Positions 13,298-25,659 of a DNA stretch of 64,000 nucleotides are shown piece by piece. The DNA is from Aphrophora alni (lineage: Eukaryota > Arthropoda > Insecta > Hemiptera > Aphrophoridae), in NCBI GenBank assembly GCA_963513935.1, contig OY740768.1, positions 67,444,231-67,508,230 on the forward strand, in the 5' to 3' direction. The position numbers and the translations under genes were made by a program. Position 1 is the first letter of the stretch; every line of letters starts with the position of its first letter. Below the pieces are notes generated by a model that ran no database searches, had not been told where the DNA came from, and worked only from the letters and a program-made list of their open reading frames with translations.

Positions 13298-13365
13298 TTG
13301 TAATTTAGACCTAGACTGGGAATCGAACTCGGGCCGTAGACTTCTCACTTGACTTTGCTTTAATG
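13298..13365 (-). repeat. Possible tRNA-derived SINE fragment
   Basis: Read on the minus strand, the block contains cccgagttcgattcccag, a good RNA polymerase III B-box (GAGTTCGATTCCC). It is preceded by a loosely tRNA-like stretch including aagtgagaagtctacgg. No convincing A box or cloverleaf can be drawn, so it is not called as a tRNA gene. A decayed SINE head is the most likely explanation. Confidence 0.3.
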
Positions 13366-15377
13366 CTCCAATTTTTTACTTTAAATTGTAAAAATATACT
13401 TTATGCCTTCATTAAAAGAGTTAATGACAATTTTTTTTATGTTTAGGTTATTTACAGTTTTTAAACTATAACGCAAAAACTATTAAATTAAATTTAGTGT
13501 AACACATTCTACGAAATAAACACCAAAATATGATATTTATATTACAATGTTTTTTGTAACTTATATAAACAGATACTGGTACATAAAACAATATTTATTA
13601 TATATGTAGTTCATTACAGGGCGTGTTCCCCACTCCTACACAAATAACAGGAAACGTGAAAACAGGTCTTGTTTAGACGAGACTGGAGATCATGCACAAC
13701 AATTATTTTGAGAAAGTTTATTGAGACACATTTATCAATAAACATGAATTTAAACGACTATATTAATGTTATTCTTAAGGTTCTAAAATGTATTGCATAG
13801 TCCCGAGACAAACTTTCTTCTTTTTATAAAAGGAGTTCACTGTCTTCTGTATGTACTAAATACAAAATAGTGGGTTTTGGTGTTTTAAGTAAAAACCATC
13901 ATTCATTTTAGATTGAGAAAAATTAGCATTAAACCAAATTTTTATATAAGACTCAATGGGAAAACACTTATTTAGTAAAAACGAGCATAGCATTAGAAAT
14001 TTACGTCATCTTGGTTGTTATAAAACTTCCGAGGCTCGATGTTTCGCTTTGTGGTCATTGAATATAGACTAGAGTGCGTTTTGGTTGTTTTCACTATTGT
14101 AACTCGACGACCATTCTCAAGATATGAGTTTTAAATCGGTGTCATTGAAAACACCATACAAGGAACAATGTCAATTGTCAGTGGTTACAGCATATGTTTT
14201 GGGTTAATGTCCTATATTTCAGATTATTTCTTTGGCACAATGGTTCACCGCGAAGCACGTTTCCTCTGCAAAACCGTTTACATGTATACACTTTTATAGT
14301 AACTAACCTAGCAGGTAACGTTATATAATTTGTAGGAAGCTTACGTTCTGGATGGAGTTGGCGAGTTTTGCCGCACGACTGCTCTAAAAGTCCGACTGTC
14401 TGCTGTACTGCGGTTGTTATGTTCCACGCCGCCGATCGCTTTGCACACTTGGTAGCCCTTTAACTTCTATTTGTTCCATAACTTTTATTGTCTCCGCTAA
14501 CATTATGTTATAATAAATTTAGTTGTATTTTGTGGGATCTTAACTGTTCACAGCATTACAACCTTAACCTATTGTATCGTTATAATCAAATTAAAATAAT
14601 TGATAAATCACCTAACCACAATAACTAAAACACAACTAGTTTTAGTTTAACAGTGGAAATCTCTGAAATGAAAACTGTGTTATCGATATTTACATCAAAT
14701 AAATAATATCAATAAATAAAATAAACATCAACATGTTTAACGTAATAAAACTGTAAAAAATATTTATGACTGTACTGTAGTAATTGTGGTTAGATGAAAT
14801 ATCAATTTTTGTACATTACACCACAATGCTCATTGAACATTGCAATTATTGTTGCACCATTAATCTATAGATGTCCATCTTACCACTATATTATTTAGAT
14901 TCTTACCGAATCTATATTTGAAAGAGGTAGACAAATATTTCTCAAAAGGACACTTATCTTACTTGATTTGGATAGGTCTCAAATCGATTGAGATATGCTT
15001 AGGTCAAAGTGTTTTGTCGGGGTTTATTTTTACTTTTTGATACATAACTCTCTACTCCAAATTTTTGAAATACTCTCTTTGAATCCTGAAGGATAAGTTT
15101 GGAACAAAATTCAATCAAAATCGTTAGAGCCAATTTTGAGATGTTCCAAATTTTATATTTTGTTCTTATATTGGGCACTCTCAATTTTCAAGATACGATT
15201 AAGAAATTTTGACACTTCACACTTCTAAAATCCATGTATACAAAATTTGATTAAAATCGTTCGATTTGTTCGCGTGTCGTCTAAGCGAGTACATTGATAA
15301 ATTATGGACACCTGATATGGTATATTTCTTGATTTCTGTTCACGATTTGTATTACGTTCAACTTGTTTGTATTAAGT

Positions 15378-15398
15378 ATATATATATATATATATATG
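15378..15398. repeat. (AT)n microsatellite
   Basis: A 21-bp uninterrupted AT run. Confidence 0.93.
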
Positions 15399-17355
15399 AC
15401 AGTGAAACACAATTCTTTCCCAAACTGGAATATCGATGAGAATAGTGTGCGATATACTGACATAGATAACTTATTTTGCATTTCAATGTTGGTAACTCTG
15501 GACGTGGTCATTAGGTGCTATAAAGGTCGCTGATGGACGGTTATTGGACATTTGAGAACAGCACAGTTTGACTTCTTTAGGGTCGATCTAATGGAAAACT
15601 CGAGATATTTTATTAGATTCCAAATTGTTGAAGAAGTTGAAATATAGTTTCTATACTACCATACATTTAATAAGTTCAACAGTTATTGTTTCTAAGAATG
15701 TAAACGCTCTAAGAAGTTGGAGACCAAATAGTTTAATAAGTCGGAGCTTTGGTATTTATAGCATTGTGAACCAATAATAGTCCGTAATAAAGGAAATGAA
15801 TTCTTCTTCGTGAAATTGGATTTTTAAATGTAAACAACTATGTTACAAATACAATTATTATATTGGTATATAACATATTTAATAACTTTGAAATGAAAAT
15901 AATTGCATATATATTTGTAAAACAATGAAGATTTACAATTATTACGAAATAAATTATTTACATTTTACTTCCTTAAATAATAAACAATTTAAACCTCATC
16001 AAAAATATAGGAAATATAGCCTACCTAACGCCAAGTCATTGTTTGGATCTTCATAAAACTAAACTACTAAATCACTGTCAAATTAATACAATATCCGAAC
16101 GGTGTAGCATAAAAACTACAATTCAAATTATATAACGGTTAACTCAAAGTCCTGAAGTCTTTTTCTTTACCTCTATAATATTTTCCTTGTACTATTTATA
16201 AACAAAATATCAGTGCCTTAATTTCGGTTCTATCCGACCTCTTGAAAACTTCTGGTTTAGAAGGACAAATAAACTGAATCATAACATCTTGTTTACTCAT
16301 ATTTGGACGACAATATACACGATACGAAAATTCACCGATTGGTACCAACCAAACATTTTATGGTTAACAAAATATTTTGGTTTAATAAAAAAAAGACTTC
16401 GACCAGTTAAATCATTAAATTTAATGGTAAGACGTAGGATACCAAAATAAATATTAGTAAATATCTTTAACACGGTGAAAGTAAATTTCACGTCGTCTGA
16501 TATGGTTTGACTGTAGTTTTTACTGATGAAATATAAATCATAGAACATTTTAATGTAAAGCACAAATTAACGTCTTTACAAAACCTTTACGAACAAATTT
16601 AATTTTATATTCTGTAATTACGTAATTATAATTTCAATTTTATTGTGTGAAATTTGCCTTTAAATACATTCAGAGCGAAATATTTACCTATTATTGAATT
16701 TACATATTAATATTTATGTGTACGTTTTGATTAATTATCGTCATATCAGTATTTACATAATTAAATACTTAAATTTATCTAATTGTTTGAATTTCATTTA
16801 GATTGTATTACATGAAATAGGCACATTATGTTAATATTTTTTTAAGATCTGAAATTTTATTTAGAACTTTAAATTAAACGTGTGATGGCCTTGATGGGGC
16901 CAGCGTTGTCATGCTAGGAACAACTTCCGTAGCCTAGGAGCAATTTCCGTTGACACAATGCAATTTTCACACAACACTGCACACTACGATAATTAAGGGC
17001 AAAATTACGTTTTTCTAACTGAAACTAAATGAAGTGATGTCAGTGCAATGAGTTATTTTGTTATCTTCTGTTTGTTACATTTAGGATTTAGATCTACGTA
17101 ATTGTAAAGTGCTGTATATTGGATGCAAGAAATAACATTATCATTATGCTGTCTCTGTCATTTCACACAAACAATACGACCAAAGAAAGTAAAATAACCC
17201 GTAGGCTATGAACGAAGACATTACCTCAAATGTCATTTTAATATCTAAAATGTTCTCTATGTTTAAATAAAGTATCTGTTCTGTTTTACTGTTAGAGTTA
17301 TGCAACCCAAAGAAAAGCTTATCTTGTCTGTGATCGAACTTATCTTACCACTGTT

Positions 17356-17458
17356 TCAAGGATCAAATAAAGCAAAAGCTTAAAGTTTCAAATATTTTTT
17401 ACTTTACATCAAGTATTAATATTTGAAACTTTAAGCTTTTGCTTTATTTGATCCTTGA
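17356..17458. repeat. Perfect 41-bp inverted repeat (hairpin)
   Basis: Arm 17,356-17,396 (tcaaggatcaaataaagcaa...) is the exact reverse complement of 17,418-17,458, with a 21-bp AT-rich loop between them. All 41 pairs match. There are no flanking target duplications and no coding sequence. A single-strand transcript from either strand would form a perfect hairpin. Possible origins are a very young MITE, a template-switch event or a small-RNA precursor; the sequence alone does not decide. Confidence 0.95.
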
Positions 17459-20309
17459 ATATGGAGTTTCAACAAGAAATATCTGCTATTACATTAAAGT
17501 TTACCACTGTTTTATAATTTTTTATTTATTTATTTCCTGTTCGAAATTATGCTTCTAAAACAACAAAATAATCTACATCGCAACGAGCTATACACAGTTA
17601 GACTCTTAATTGTTTAATGGTTTTGATATTTTGTGAATATTGATTATTTCTAATTAACTTTTCAGGAAGAACAGGATCAATGATATTATCCCGTGATATA
17701 TCCGGGTGAGAGTTGTTTTTTAACTCTTCTGTACACTCCGAAGCTAGAGTAAAAGTTGTTCTCAGCGCTGTCTTACACTCGCACAAAGTTATTCTACTAC
17801 ACACAGTATTGTCAGGGTGGTTCAAAGTATTTTTTTCTTAGAAGTGGAAATATTGGAGTAAAAAAATAATTCACCCTGACTTCACAAATTGGATGATGCA
17901 TCATGAGGTTGACTACCATCTCTTCTATTTCTTAGCAGTTTATACATTTCACTTCTACTTTTACATTTTACTTAAACTTATTACAGAGATAGTCGTGTGA
18001 GTGCAATATTATTTGAAGCAATTGTCCAAATTTTTTGTAAAACATTATAGAAAAACTATCGTTTTAGAATATGCGTCAAATTTCTACAAAATGTTATTTA
18101 TTTATTTCGTACGGGGTCATTTTTACAAAAATTTCTAATTTGAATTTTTATTTTAACTTTTTATCTTGGGGATTCTTGGTCTCATAATCTGTACAGAATA
18201 AAATTTGATGGTCATCACTCAAAATTTAGAATTACTACTAAAAGACTGAACAAATATTTAATATATGTCAGTTTAATCTTTTGAAAAAATAATATTTGTT
18301 CTCTCTGTGTTTTAAATGAGTGCTTCAAAGTGGAATAGATTAGTTGGTGACCTTCCATACAAATTAAATTCAGGATGTTTAAGGAAGCACGCCCGCTTTG
18401 CTTTGAAAACCACTCTTTGAACAGTAAATAAAAAGCTTTCAATTAATACTACATATATCGTGCAATCGTGCATATTACTCTGGTTGAAATGGTTCTATGT
18501 AAAGTATATCGTTACTAAAGATTTTCTGCCATTTTCAGTATTGACTAATGTCTCATACAGCAAGTATTTGGTTGACATTTTCTAAATAAAACGTAATCAA
18601 AGTTGAGTACCAAACAGTACGTTCTGAATTTAGGTATCTTTATTTTTCAGTATAAAAGTATAATCATCATAATACACCTTCAATTTAATCTTCTACCTTG
18701 ATTTTATCTACAAAATTAAAATACATTATTGATTAAGATTCAAATGTTATTCCATTAAAATAAAATAAATACTTGTGTTTCGTCATTACCTCGCCACAGA
18801 TCCACGATTCAAGAATCCTTGGTCAATAAAGAAATTAACTGCAATCGGTCACTCGTCTCGGTTGGTGGAAAGTGTTTGGCCTTTCCTTGACCCATTAAAT
18901 AAGCAACAACTATACAATTTATATAATAAACAATGATGTTTAACCTTCATGTTCTGTGGTAGCTCGATTATTGAAAACTTTTAAGTCATAAAATTATGTT
19001 CTAGAAGTACTCATTTAACTTAGAGACTCTTCTTAATGACTTAATTTGCTTTTTTTTTAACTTCTCATTTCATATATTGTAATTTATTTTTTTCTAATTC
19101 TTTATGACCTTGTTCCATATATACAAAATTGTATAAAGACTATAAAATACACGAAGTATTATTTTTTTTGTTTTATAATTATAATATACACCTAAAATCA
19201 TACTTACTGCTATCTTTAGGTCTATATCAATTACTTTAGTAGGTTCAAATTAGTTTAGTAAAGTCTTTCTTTTTTTAAAGTTATTATTTTCTTTATTTAT
19301 TCATTTATTTAATTCTTATTTTTTCATCACGTAATGCATGTTAGAAACAACACTTGGTACAATTTGTCTTCTCTGTGTATTTAATGTAAAATTATTAACA
19401 ATTCTAAACATTGATTGGATTTATGTATTGTATCATCTAACATTTGTTTTGGCTAGATAGGTTAAAGTGAGGTTTGTGGATTTTCGTTGTAAATGTTGGG
19501 AAGTAATAAACTCGTAGTAAATTGTTCATAGAGGCAATGACCATCATGTCAGAAGTTAAGTAGCTACTTCAACGGATTTCATAACAGACTCTGGTTTGTT
19601 ATTCAGCTCGGTGAGAATTGATAGAAGTGAATACTAAAGATATATGCAAAGTTTTAACCGATTTATCACCCAATATTATTGTGACAAACATTGTTTGATG
19701 AACATTATTTTCAAATGCAAAACTAAAATTGTTCAAATCAAGTATAACAATTAATAAGATAAATGTGGTATTAAATTGTTACGACGTATAAGAAATAAAC
19801 TCTTCCGCCCAACGTATATGTCGACATGATAAGGATAAATTTACGATTTTAAAGTTTTAGAATCTGCTATCTAACATTCTACATTTAAGCTGTAATATTT
19901 CCGTAATTTATAATGTTACATTGTATGCAGGTGGTGAAGTTTCACATAGAAACAAATTACTAAACATACATTGACATAGCAAGATGTTATTTGTGAAAAG
20001 CATATCAGAACGGCCACTATTTGTTTATTGCGGGAATGTTTTCTCGACCAACCAACATGGATTGGCATTTAACTAACGACAGCATCTGTAACAAAATACT
20101 GACCGTTCGTAATAAATATTAACATACTGCATTAATCGTAGAAAGTTTAAGAATTTTGTACTGATTGTTATGTATGTGTGTAGAATATTGTAAGTAGGAA
20201 AGAGTTTTTATGAATATTGTGAGGATTAGAGTTCAAGAATGTCATTAAGAATCGTTAATCTGTTTGTGGTATAAAGACGAAAAATCTCATGGTCGTTATC
20301 GTTATTACA
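17459..20309. other. Intergenic AT-rich stretch, nothing recognised
   Basis: No coding, RNA or repeat signal was found. The minus-strand frames 17598-17825 and 18215-18442 have no support. Confidence 0.5.
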
Positions 20310-20473
20310 AAGAAGAAGAAAAGGACGTAAAGTAGACATTCCTAGACCTCGAATACTCTTATAGCGTCAGTTAGTCAAGAGAGACCTGATAGGGAAGATA
20401 AACCAAAGTTGTAGATCCAGCTAGGATACCTCAGGATTGTACACCACCCTTACTCATTATAAGTATGCTCTTG
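20310..20473 (+). repeat. SINE-like interspersed repeat, copy B
   Basis: Same family and orientation as the 4.8 kb copy. It carries cctcgaatactcttatagcg, then aagagagacctgatagggaa, then ccagctaggatacctcagga, then ttactcattataagtatg. The head block with the short cctctcgcc..catcat segment is missing, and about 30 bp of the middle are deleted. Confidence 0.7.
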
Positions 20474-21370
20474 AAGAGGAAATACTCAAGATTGTCCTAG
20501 GTCCTGTTAAAATTATTCTTCTGGAGATCCAGGATCAGTTGCAAGTTTGATGATGTGAGTTAATTTATATAAAACAGCTTTCTGAAAGGCGATTGAGGAG
20601 CATCTTAATGTTCTTTGGCATAACCTACAAATTATTTAGTGGGTCGTAAAACCGAGCCTACATACCAGCTAATTTGAAACAAAAATACTTCGGAAGTGTT
20701 TATCGACCTTGAATCGTCACCATTTTGAAAGTTTACGATAATTTTTTATAATAATAATAATCAGTTAAAAGTACACCCTAACTTGTATGATCAATTTGAC
20801 TACAATTCCGGCTACTAGAGCTATTGATTTTTTCCTTCTAATTTTGAGACTATTCTTTGCTCAATTTACTTTTTAATTTTTAATTTTAATTTACAACATA
20901 AAAAACACGGTTAGGTATCATTGATTGCAAAAATTAAAGTTTCCAAATTAATTATTTTGGGGAATTTTATGAGCTCAGTTATAAAGCTATTTAAAAAAAC
21001 AATGTTTAGCAATTTGCGGCCATTTTGAAATAACAATCTGAAATTTATATGGTTATCAAACGGTTTATAAAACCAAATTTCCATACCAAATTGTAGCAAA
21101 AATGCAACATCTATATAGTGTTTACTAAGAAATATGTTATATGTATGTTTATAATAATTTATGTTAGTACCAAAACATGTACTAAATTAGTCCTATGATT
21201 AGTAGTCTACTGGTGTTGATGTTTCTACGCGGGAGATTGTAACAATTAAAAATTGTAACTAGAATTTTTTTGTTGATCACAATATTTTATAATTATTACT
21301 TTTCAAAATAGGTTTTGAATTTTATTTTTAAACCAGACACATTAACATAACTTCTCCTGTCTCTTCAATA
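20474..21370. other. AT-rich non-coding, nothing recognised
   Basis: No features were found. The minus-strand frame at 20911-21099 is unsupported. Confidence 0.5.
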
Positions 21371-21372
21371 TA

Positions 21373-22784
21373 CAGGGTACTTAAAAAGGACTTTACATGT
21401 GACTTCCATTGGTCATGTTGTAGACATCCCATCTGAAGTTTATTTCCTGCCAAACCCCCAACAGTATGTCAGCCGGAACTTCTTTAACTGTGTACCTGGA
21501 AAGCGGTTATTGAGGAAATAACCGGTAACTTAATGGGGCGATGGGCTATCTTCCTGGCAGTGTATGCGGCGTTCTTGGTCGTGCTCAATAATCTGTGGGA
21601 TTAAAACGTTTTCTTTTAAATAAAGAAAGCGCCGTAAACTTTGCTCATGCTAAAAACACAAAAGATGGTAACTTTTGGACTATCACGAACATGTTTCAAT
21701 GATTGTCATGGATTTTCACTGTCCCAAATCCGACTCTTGTGTGTATTAACTTTACCACTTACATGGATATTCGACTCATCACTGAAGGTTATGTTTGTAA
21801 TGGAATCCTTGTCTTCATCCAATCGATGTACAGTTGATTATTTTTAGCTTCTTCGTTGCAAACTTTAATTACTTCACTAATTATATGTCGTGCTTCACCA
21901 TGAATGACTTTCCCTTTTTTATTAATCCTAGACATGTTATAAAGTAAATAAAATTAACCTTCTGTATTCAATAATATATTACCCTGTGTTAAATAAACAC
22001 TGAAACGCTTAAAATAACTTTAATAACTATCTACACTGAAATCATACATAGCCTAGGCTTACGCTTAACCACTCACAGCTGTGGAAAATCCCAACCTGAT
22101 ATTTTCTAACCGATTAGTACGGTAGTTGTTAAAGGGACTTTACTAGTCTAGTGGTCTAAATGCGATAAGCGCATGCGCAGTTCCCTTTTCACCCCTCACG
22201 TTGCGTTCATTTTTGTGATCGTCGAACAGTAACATTTCCACACAAAATTCCTTACAAGTAACACTATCAGTCTTTTATTTCTTGCACCATTCTTAAGTTA
22301 AACGGTTTGAGATGAAAACTTTTCTCATCAGACGCTAAACAGTCGCACGTGGCACGCTCAGCTCACTAGATTGATTTTGTACTATTGTTAACAAAGCTTT
22401 GCTTCACTTGCACTTGCGTCAGACACATGTGGACGCTCTGAGGATATTTTTTATGGCTTAATAAACACCCCGTTTCAACAAAACCCCTGTGCCACTAAAA
22501 AATGATAGGGCTACTGGGAGGGTCTGTCATGCTCTTTACAAAAATTCTTTGCACAATTGTAGCAGACTTCGATTCTTCAAACCAAAACATACAGGGAGCA
22601 CGCTCGGGACCAGTGCAGGCGGCCATCTTTGTTTAAAATGTCACTAGCAACTGTGGTGCTATTCTCTACGTGAGTCAAAACTCTGTCTTTTTGCTACAAA
22701 ATGACATCAATACCAGTTCTGTAATTAGTCTGAATAAATTTATATGAATTTACAAAGTTGTCAAGTCTTTTTTGAAACACCCTG
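21373..22784 (-). mobile_element. Tc1/mariner relic with long similar ends
   Basis: The left end cagggtacttaaaaaggact and the reverse-complemented right end cagggtgtttcaaaaaagac form a TIR. TA flanks both ends (21,371-21,372 and 22,785-22,786). The transposase remnant lies on the minus strand next to the left end. The last 95 bp before the right end (22,690-22,784) are about 80% alike to the 3' end of the 62 kb relic (62,185-62,271), so this family probably has long subterminal inverted repeats. About 750 bp between the N-terminal remnant and the right end show no clear coding sequence and may include a nested insertion. Confidence 0.85.
21393..21935 (-). pseudogene. Internally deleted mariner transposase
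   Basis: Reading from 21,935 down, a short N-terminal piece starts MSRINKKGKVIHGEARHI and ends near NEEAKNN. The reading frame then changes at about 21,840 and the mariner catalytic core follows: DEDKDSITNITFSDES (first Asp), IHVSGKVNTHKSRIWDSENP and SKVYGAFF. After more frameshifts, QEDSPSPH keeps the second Asp, YFLNNRF follows, and the RGGPIAWPPRSPDLTP block with the third Asp is deleted. The ending NMTNGSHM resembles the usual GSHIEH tail, with a stop at 21,393-21,395. The N-terminal piece is not the usual mariner paired-type domain. It may come from a different DDE family joined here by deletion. Not functional. Confidence 0.85.
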
Positions 22785-22786
22785 TA

Positions 22787-24180
22787 CATGTCATGTATGT
22801 ACGCGATACAATGGTAATTTATGTGGAAATATGAAATGTAAATATTTACTTTATTCGTGTGTATTGTAACATTTTAAATATATTACCAATGAGTAACTTA
22901 ATTTGCTTTAGGTTTTTGTTCTTTATCTGATATTTGGACATGTTACTTTTAATCAAACTAAAGCATTAATCTTTGGTTTAAGCAGATGTTTGATCTTTGC
23001 AGTTAGCTTTATGCTGTAATATGAACAGAAACCAGCAGCAATAAGAGGTGTTATCTTAATCCGTCGTTTGATAACAAAATCTAATGAAAAACCAAACCCA
23101 AGACTAATTGGCGGTTTTAAAATATCGAGCGTTTATCTCATCTTGTTCGTACGATAAATGCAAGTATTATCTAAACTAATTATTATCTTCTTGAACACGC
23201 CTTTAGACCGTGTTTTGTTTTGTACAGTCATATTACTTCTACTCGCGTATGAACAGTATCAGGAAGCCTAATGAATCACTAAACCAAGATTGATTCTTAG
23301 GCCAGAACCCAACACCTTTCTAAGGTTTCACTGGCCAGGTGAAGAACTAGCCGAATATTTAGTCAATAGTGAGGAATAGATACGAGATTTAATTATGTCA
23401 TATAAAATTGTAAATTACACGCCAGTTTTAGAATTACCTTTTATAATTGAAAAATCTTATTTGACCCCCCGAAATAGAGTTAATATATAAATATCCATTA
23501 ATAAATAAAATAAATTGATTGTATTATAAAAGTAGTATTTTTAAAATTTTTTTATAAGAACGTGAAGATCGGTCAAAAAATGGAGGTAGGCCTACTAATT
23601 TTATGCGTTTACCGTACTTTAAACTACGTGTAAAATTAAAATAAAGCATAAATCGGCCTGGGGCGGTTCTTAATTTAAAGCCTTAATTTATCATCGGTTT
23701 TAACTATTTCGTTCAAATTGTAGTGAAAAGTGAAGCTTAATGACTCAAACCCTTGTGGAAACACACAAGTTTAACTGCTAAGGATAATTGGCAAAAATAT
23801 AGAAAATGAACCTTGACTGCCGTCATAAAGGCTCAATTTTAATAAAATACGACTTACGCTGAGAGGGGGTTTATACACAAGCACGCCAGTTTAGATTCTA
23901 TTTCAATTTATAAATATTTTTTAAATGGCGGTATCCGCATGATTCATTTACATTTTGTCTACTGACAACTCTAGGTATAAACACGGTAGGACCACAGACA
24001 ACGATACAGCCCGGACTTAACTGTTAAGTGGAATTGAACGGTAACAATAGGTTTTTCAGTTTAAGAGTTGAAGCCTGTAATCAAGTCAAATGAGAATACT
24101 CTGCACGTAGCTTATTTATTGTTAACAAGTGGTAACTGGTTTGTTGACCTAGTCCTTAGTATATATATATTTCTTGCTGT
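22787..24180. other. Intergenic AT-rich stretch, nothing recognised
   Basis: No supported feature. One copy of the 10-bp palindrome gtaggcctac occurs near 23,586. Confidence 0.5.
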
Positions 24181-24434
24181 TTAAAGGCAAAAGCTCTTTC
24201 AGCCATCATTGGCTTTAAAAAAGAAGAAGACAAAAGCGTAATTTAGAGGCAACTAGCCCTCGAATACTCTAATATAATCAGGGTTGGAAGAGAACAAAAA
24301 TTGGTTAAGAGAGACCTGTTAGGAAAGATAAACGAGAGGTTTCGAACCCAAGACTACATGAAAAATAGGTGTATACCCAGCTAGGATAATCTGAGGGCTA
24401 TCACATCCGAACTCACTATAAATGAGTCCCTTAG
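24181..24434 (+). repeat. SINE-like interspersed repeat, copy C
   Basis: The most complete copy after A. Head: aaaggcaaaagctctttcag then ccatcattggcttt. Core: ccctcgaatactctaatata and ggttaagagagacctgttag. Tail: cccagctaggataatctgag and aactcactataaatgagtcc. It includes gaggtttcgaacccaagac near 24,340, which resembles a pol III B-box with one extra T. Same strand as the other three copies. Confidence 0.72.
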
Positions 24435-25481
24435 TATTACTATATATTGAGTTGGTAATATAGGCTAATAAAATATTTTTATTCTTTTTTTATAACGGTA
24501 TGATGACAGAGAGGTTTTTTTACCTTTAAACAACAACAAAAAAGAAAAATATATAATACTAAGAAAAAACAATCCAAATGAAAAGTGCGGCTACTATATT
24601 TATTTGTTTGTTTTTTGTTACGGCATTGGATCCAGATTTTTCAGTAAAACAGAAATAGCTATTTTGAGAACTTTTATGGAGTATAGAACGTTATTCTCGA
24701 AAGACTTCGAATTTTGACAATCAGTTGCGATTTACATTTATCAATCGATTTTGTTCCTATAACGAACATTTCAGACGATTCTGCCTAAATTTTACTACTT
24801 GAACAAAAGCTGACAATAGGCCATTTTTTAGCGGTAACTAAAACACATAATGTATATTTTTTGGAAGTTATCGTCAAGATTTATAAAACTTAAATTGAAA
24901 ATCCAAAAACTAAACATGTGGATATTTACGTTTTATTGTTCAGTTTGGGTGTCCTAAACAATTATTAAAAATAGTTAAATTTATGTTAAATATACCTTAA
25001 TAATGGCGTTTAAATTAGCTATGACTTGCAATTGCGAGTCAGTTAAATTAAATTTTAAATTGTTAAATTGTATTTATTTACTTTTAAAATAAACTAGTTG
25101 AAGTACAATTTGAGGCTATTCAACTTTGCTATTTTTTTAACTTTGGTTTTCACAAACAAGTTTCAGGATTTTACCGAAAAATCCGGGCCGCTTGATCATC
25201 ATGTTAACGAGATTTGTCCTTGAACAAACTTATGTTTATCTTTTATTCCTCTAAAAACCGGAAGTGTCTTTCAAGACTTTACCCAAACATGTACAATAAA
25301 AATTTAATACACTTGTATAAAGCAATTAATAAACAATTGTACTATTTAGTTTTGAAACCAAAAGAATGAATCGCCCGCTATTGAGTATCACCGCGCCCAA
25401 ACTGAATACTTTCTCTGGTGTTTCGTCACATCAGATTGGCGACGGTTGTAATGTGCCAGTGTGGAGGCGAGTAGGTGTTCG

Positions 25482-25571
25482 TCAGTTGGTTGTCAGCTGT
25501 TGTACAGTCACAGTCAGCTGTTGTACAGTGTTGTGTTGTGAGTTCAGAGTTAGACTTCTATTAGTGCAACA
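25482..25571 (+). promoter_or_regulatory. Candidate core promoter and 5' UTR
   Basis: TCAGTT at 25,482-25,487 matches the arthropod initiator (TCAKTY), giving a possible start near 25,484. There is no TATA box 30 bp upstream. The leader has a direct repeat of cagctgttgtacagt (25,494 and 25,517), each with a CAGCTG E-box. No ATG lies between the initiator and 25,572, so the coding ATG would be the first one on the mRNA. The whole 25,360-25,660 block is clearly richer in G+C than its surroundings, as expected for a promoter and first exon. Confidence 0.45.
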
Positions 25572-25659
25572 ATGTTCCGAGCTTACGGTACATCACCATT
25601 AGATACAACTTCTGCTCCTGATCTTCTCTTTCCTTGGAATATAAATATCTTCGCCAAAG
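25572..25659 (+). CDS. First coding exon of an unidentified gene (partial)
   Basis: ATG at 25,572-25,574 has an insect-type context (caacaATG, A at -3). The exon encodes 29 residues plus one base. The peptide starts MFRAYGTSPLD and ends LFPWNINIFAK. It is rich in Ser, Thr and Pro, without a signal peptide or transmembrane segment, so a nuclear or cytosolic protein is more likely than a secreted one. It ends at a strong donor (AAAG|GTAAAA) in phase 1. The intron-side reading continues only three codons before in-frame stops. The exon at 63,765 is the only later exon candidate found that keeps this phase. Codon and base use differ from the AT-rich surroundings. I do not recognise the protein family, and the short N-terminus is not enough to assign one. 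Confidence 0.55.

Larger units (their letters stand above)
12699..17355. other. Intergenic AT-rich stretch, no gene supported
   Basis: The only structures are a possible SINE tail (13,298-13,365), an AT microsatellite (15,378-15,398) and a more GC-mixed block at 14,340-14,460. That block shows no open frame or splice pair. Minus-strand frames at 14999-15184, 15302-15511 and 16297-16563 are not supported as genes. Confidence 0.5.

Noticed and set aside
21641..21847. 68-codon + strand open frame
   Set aside because: It is the antisense shadow of the minus-strand mariner catalytic core.
25366..25602. 78-codon open frame overlapping the candidate first exon
   Set aside because: It is in a different frame from the exon, its ATG lies upstream of the likely start site, and it crosses the 5' UTR repeats. 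The 25,572 ATG with its splice donor explains the region better.
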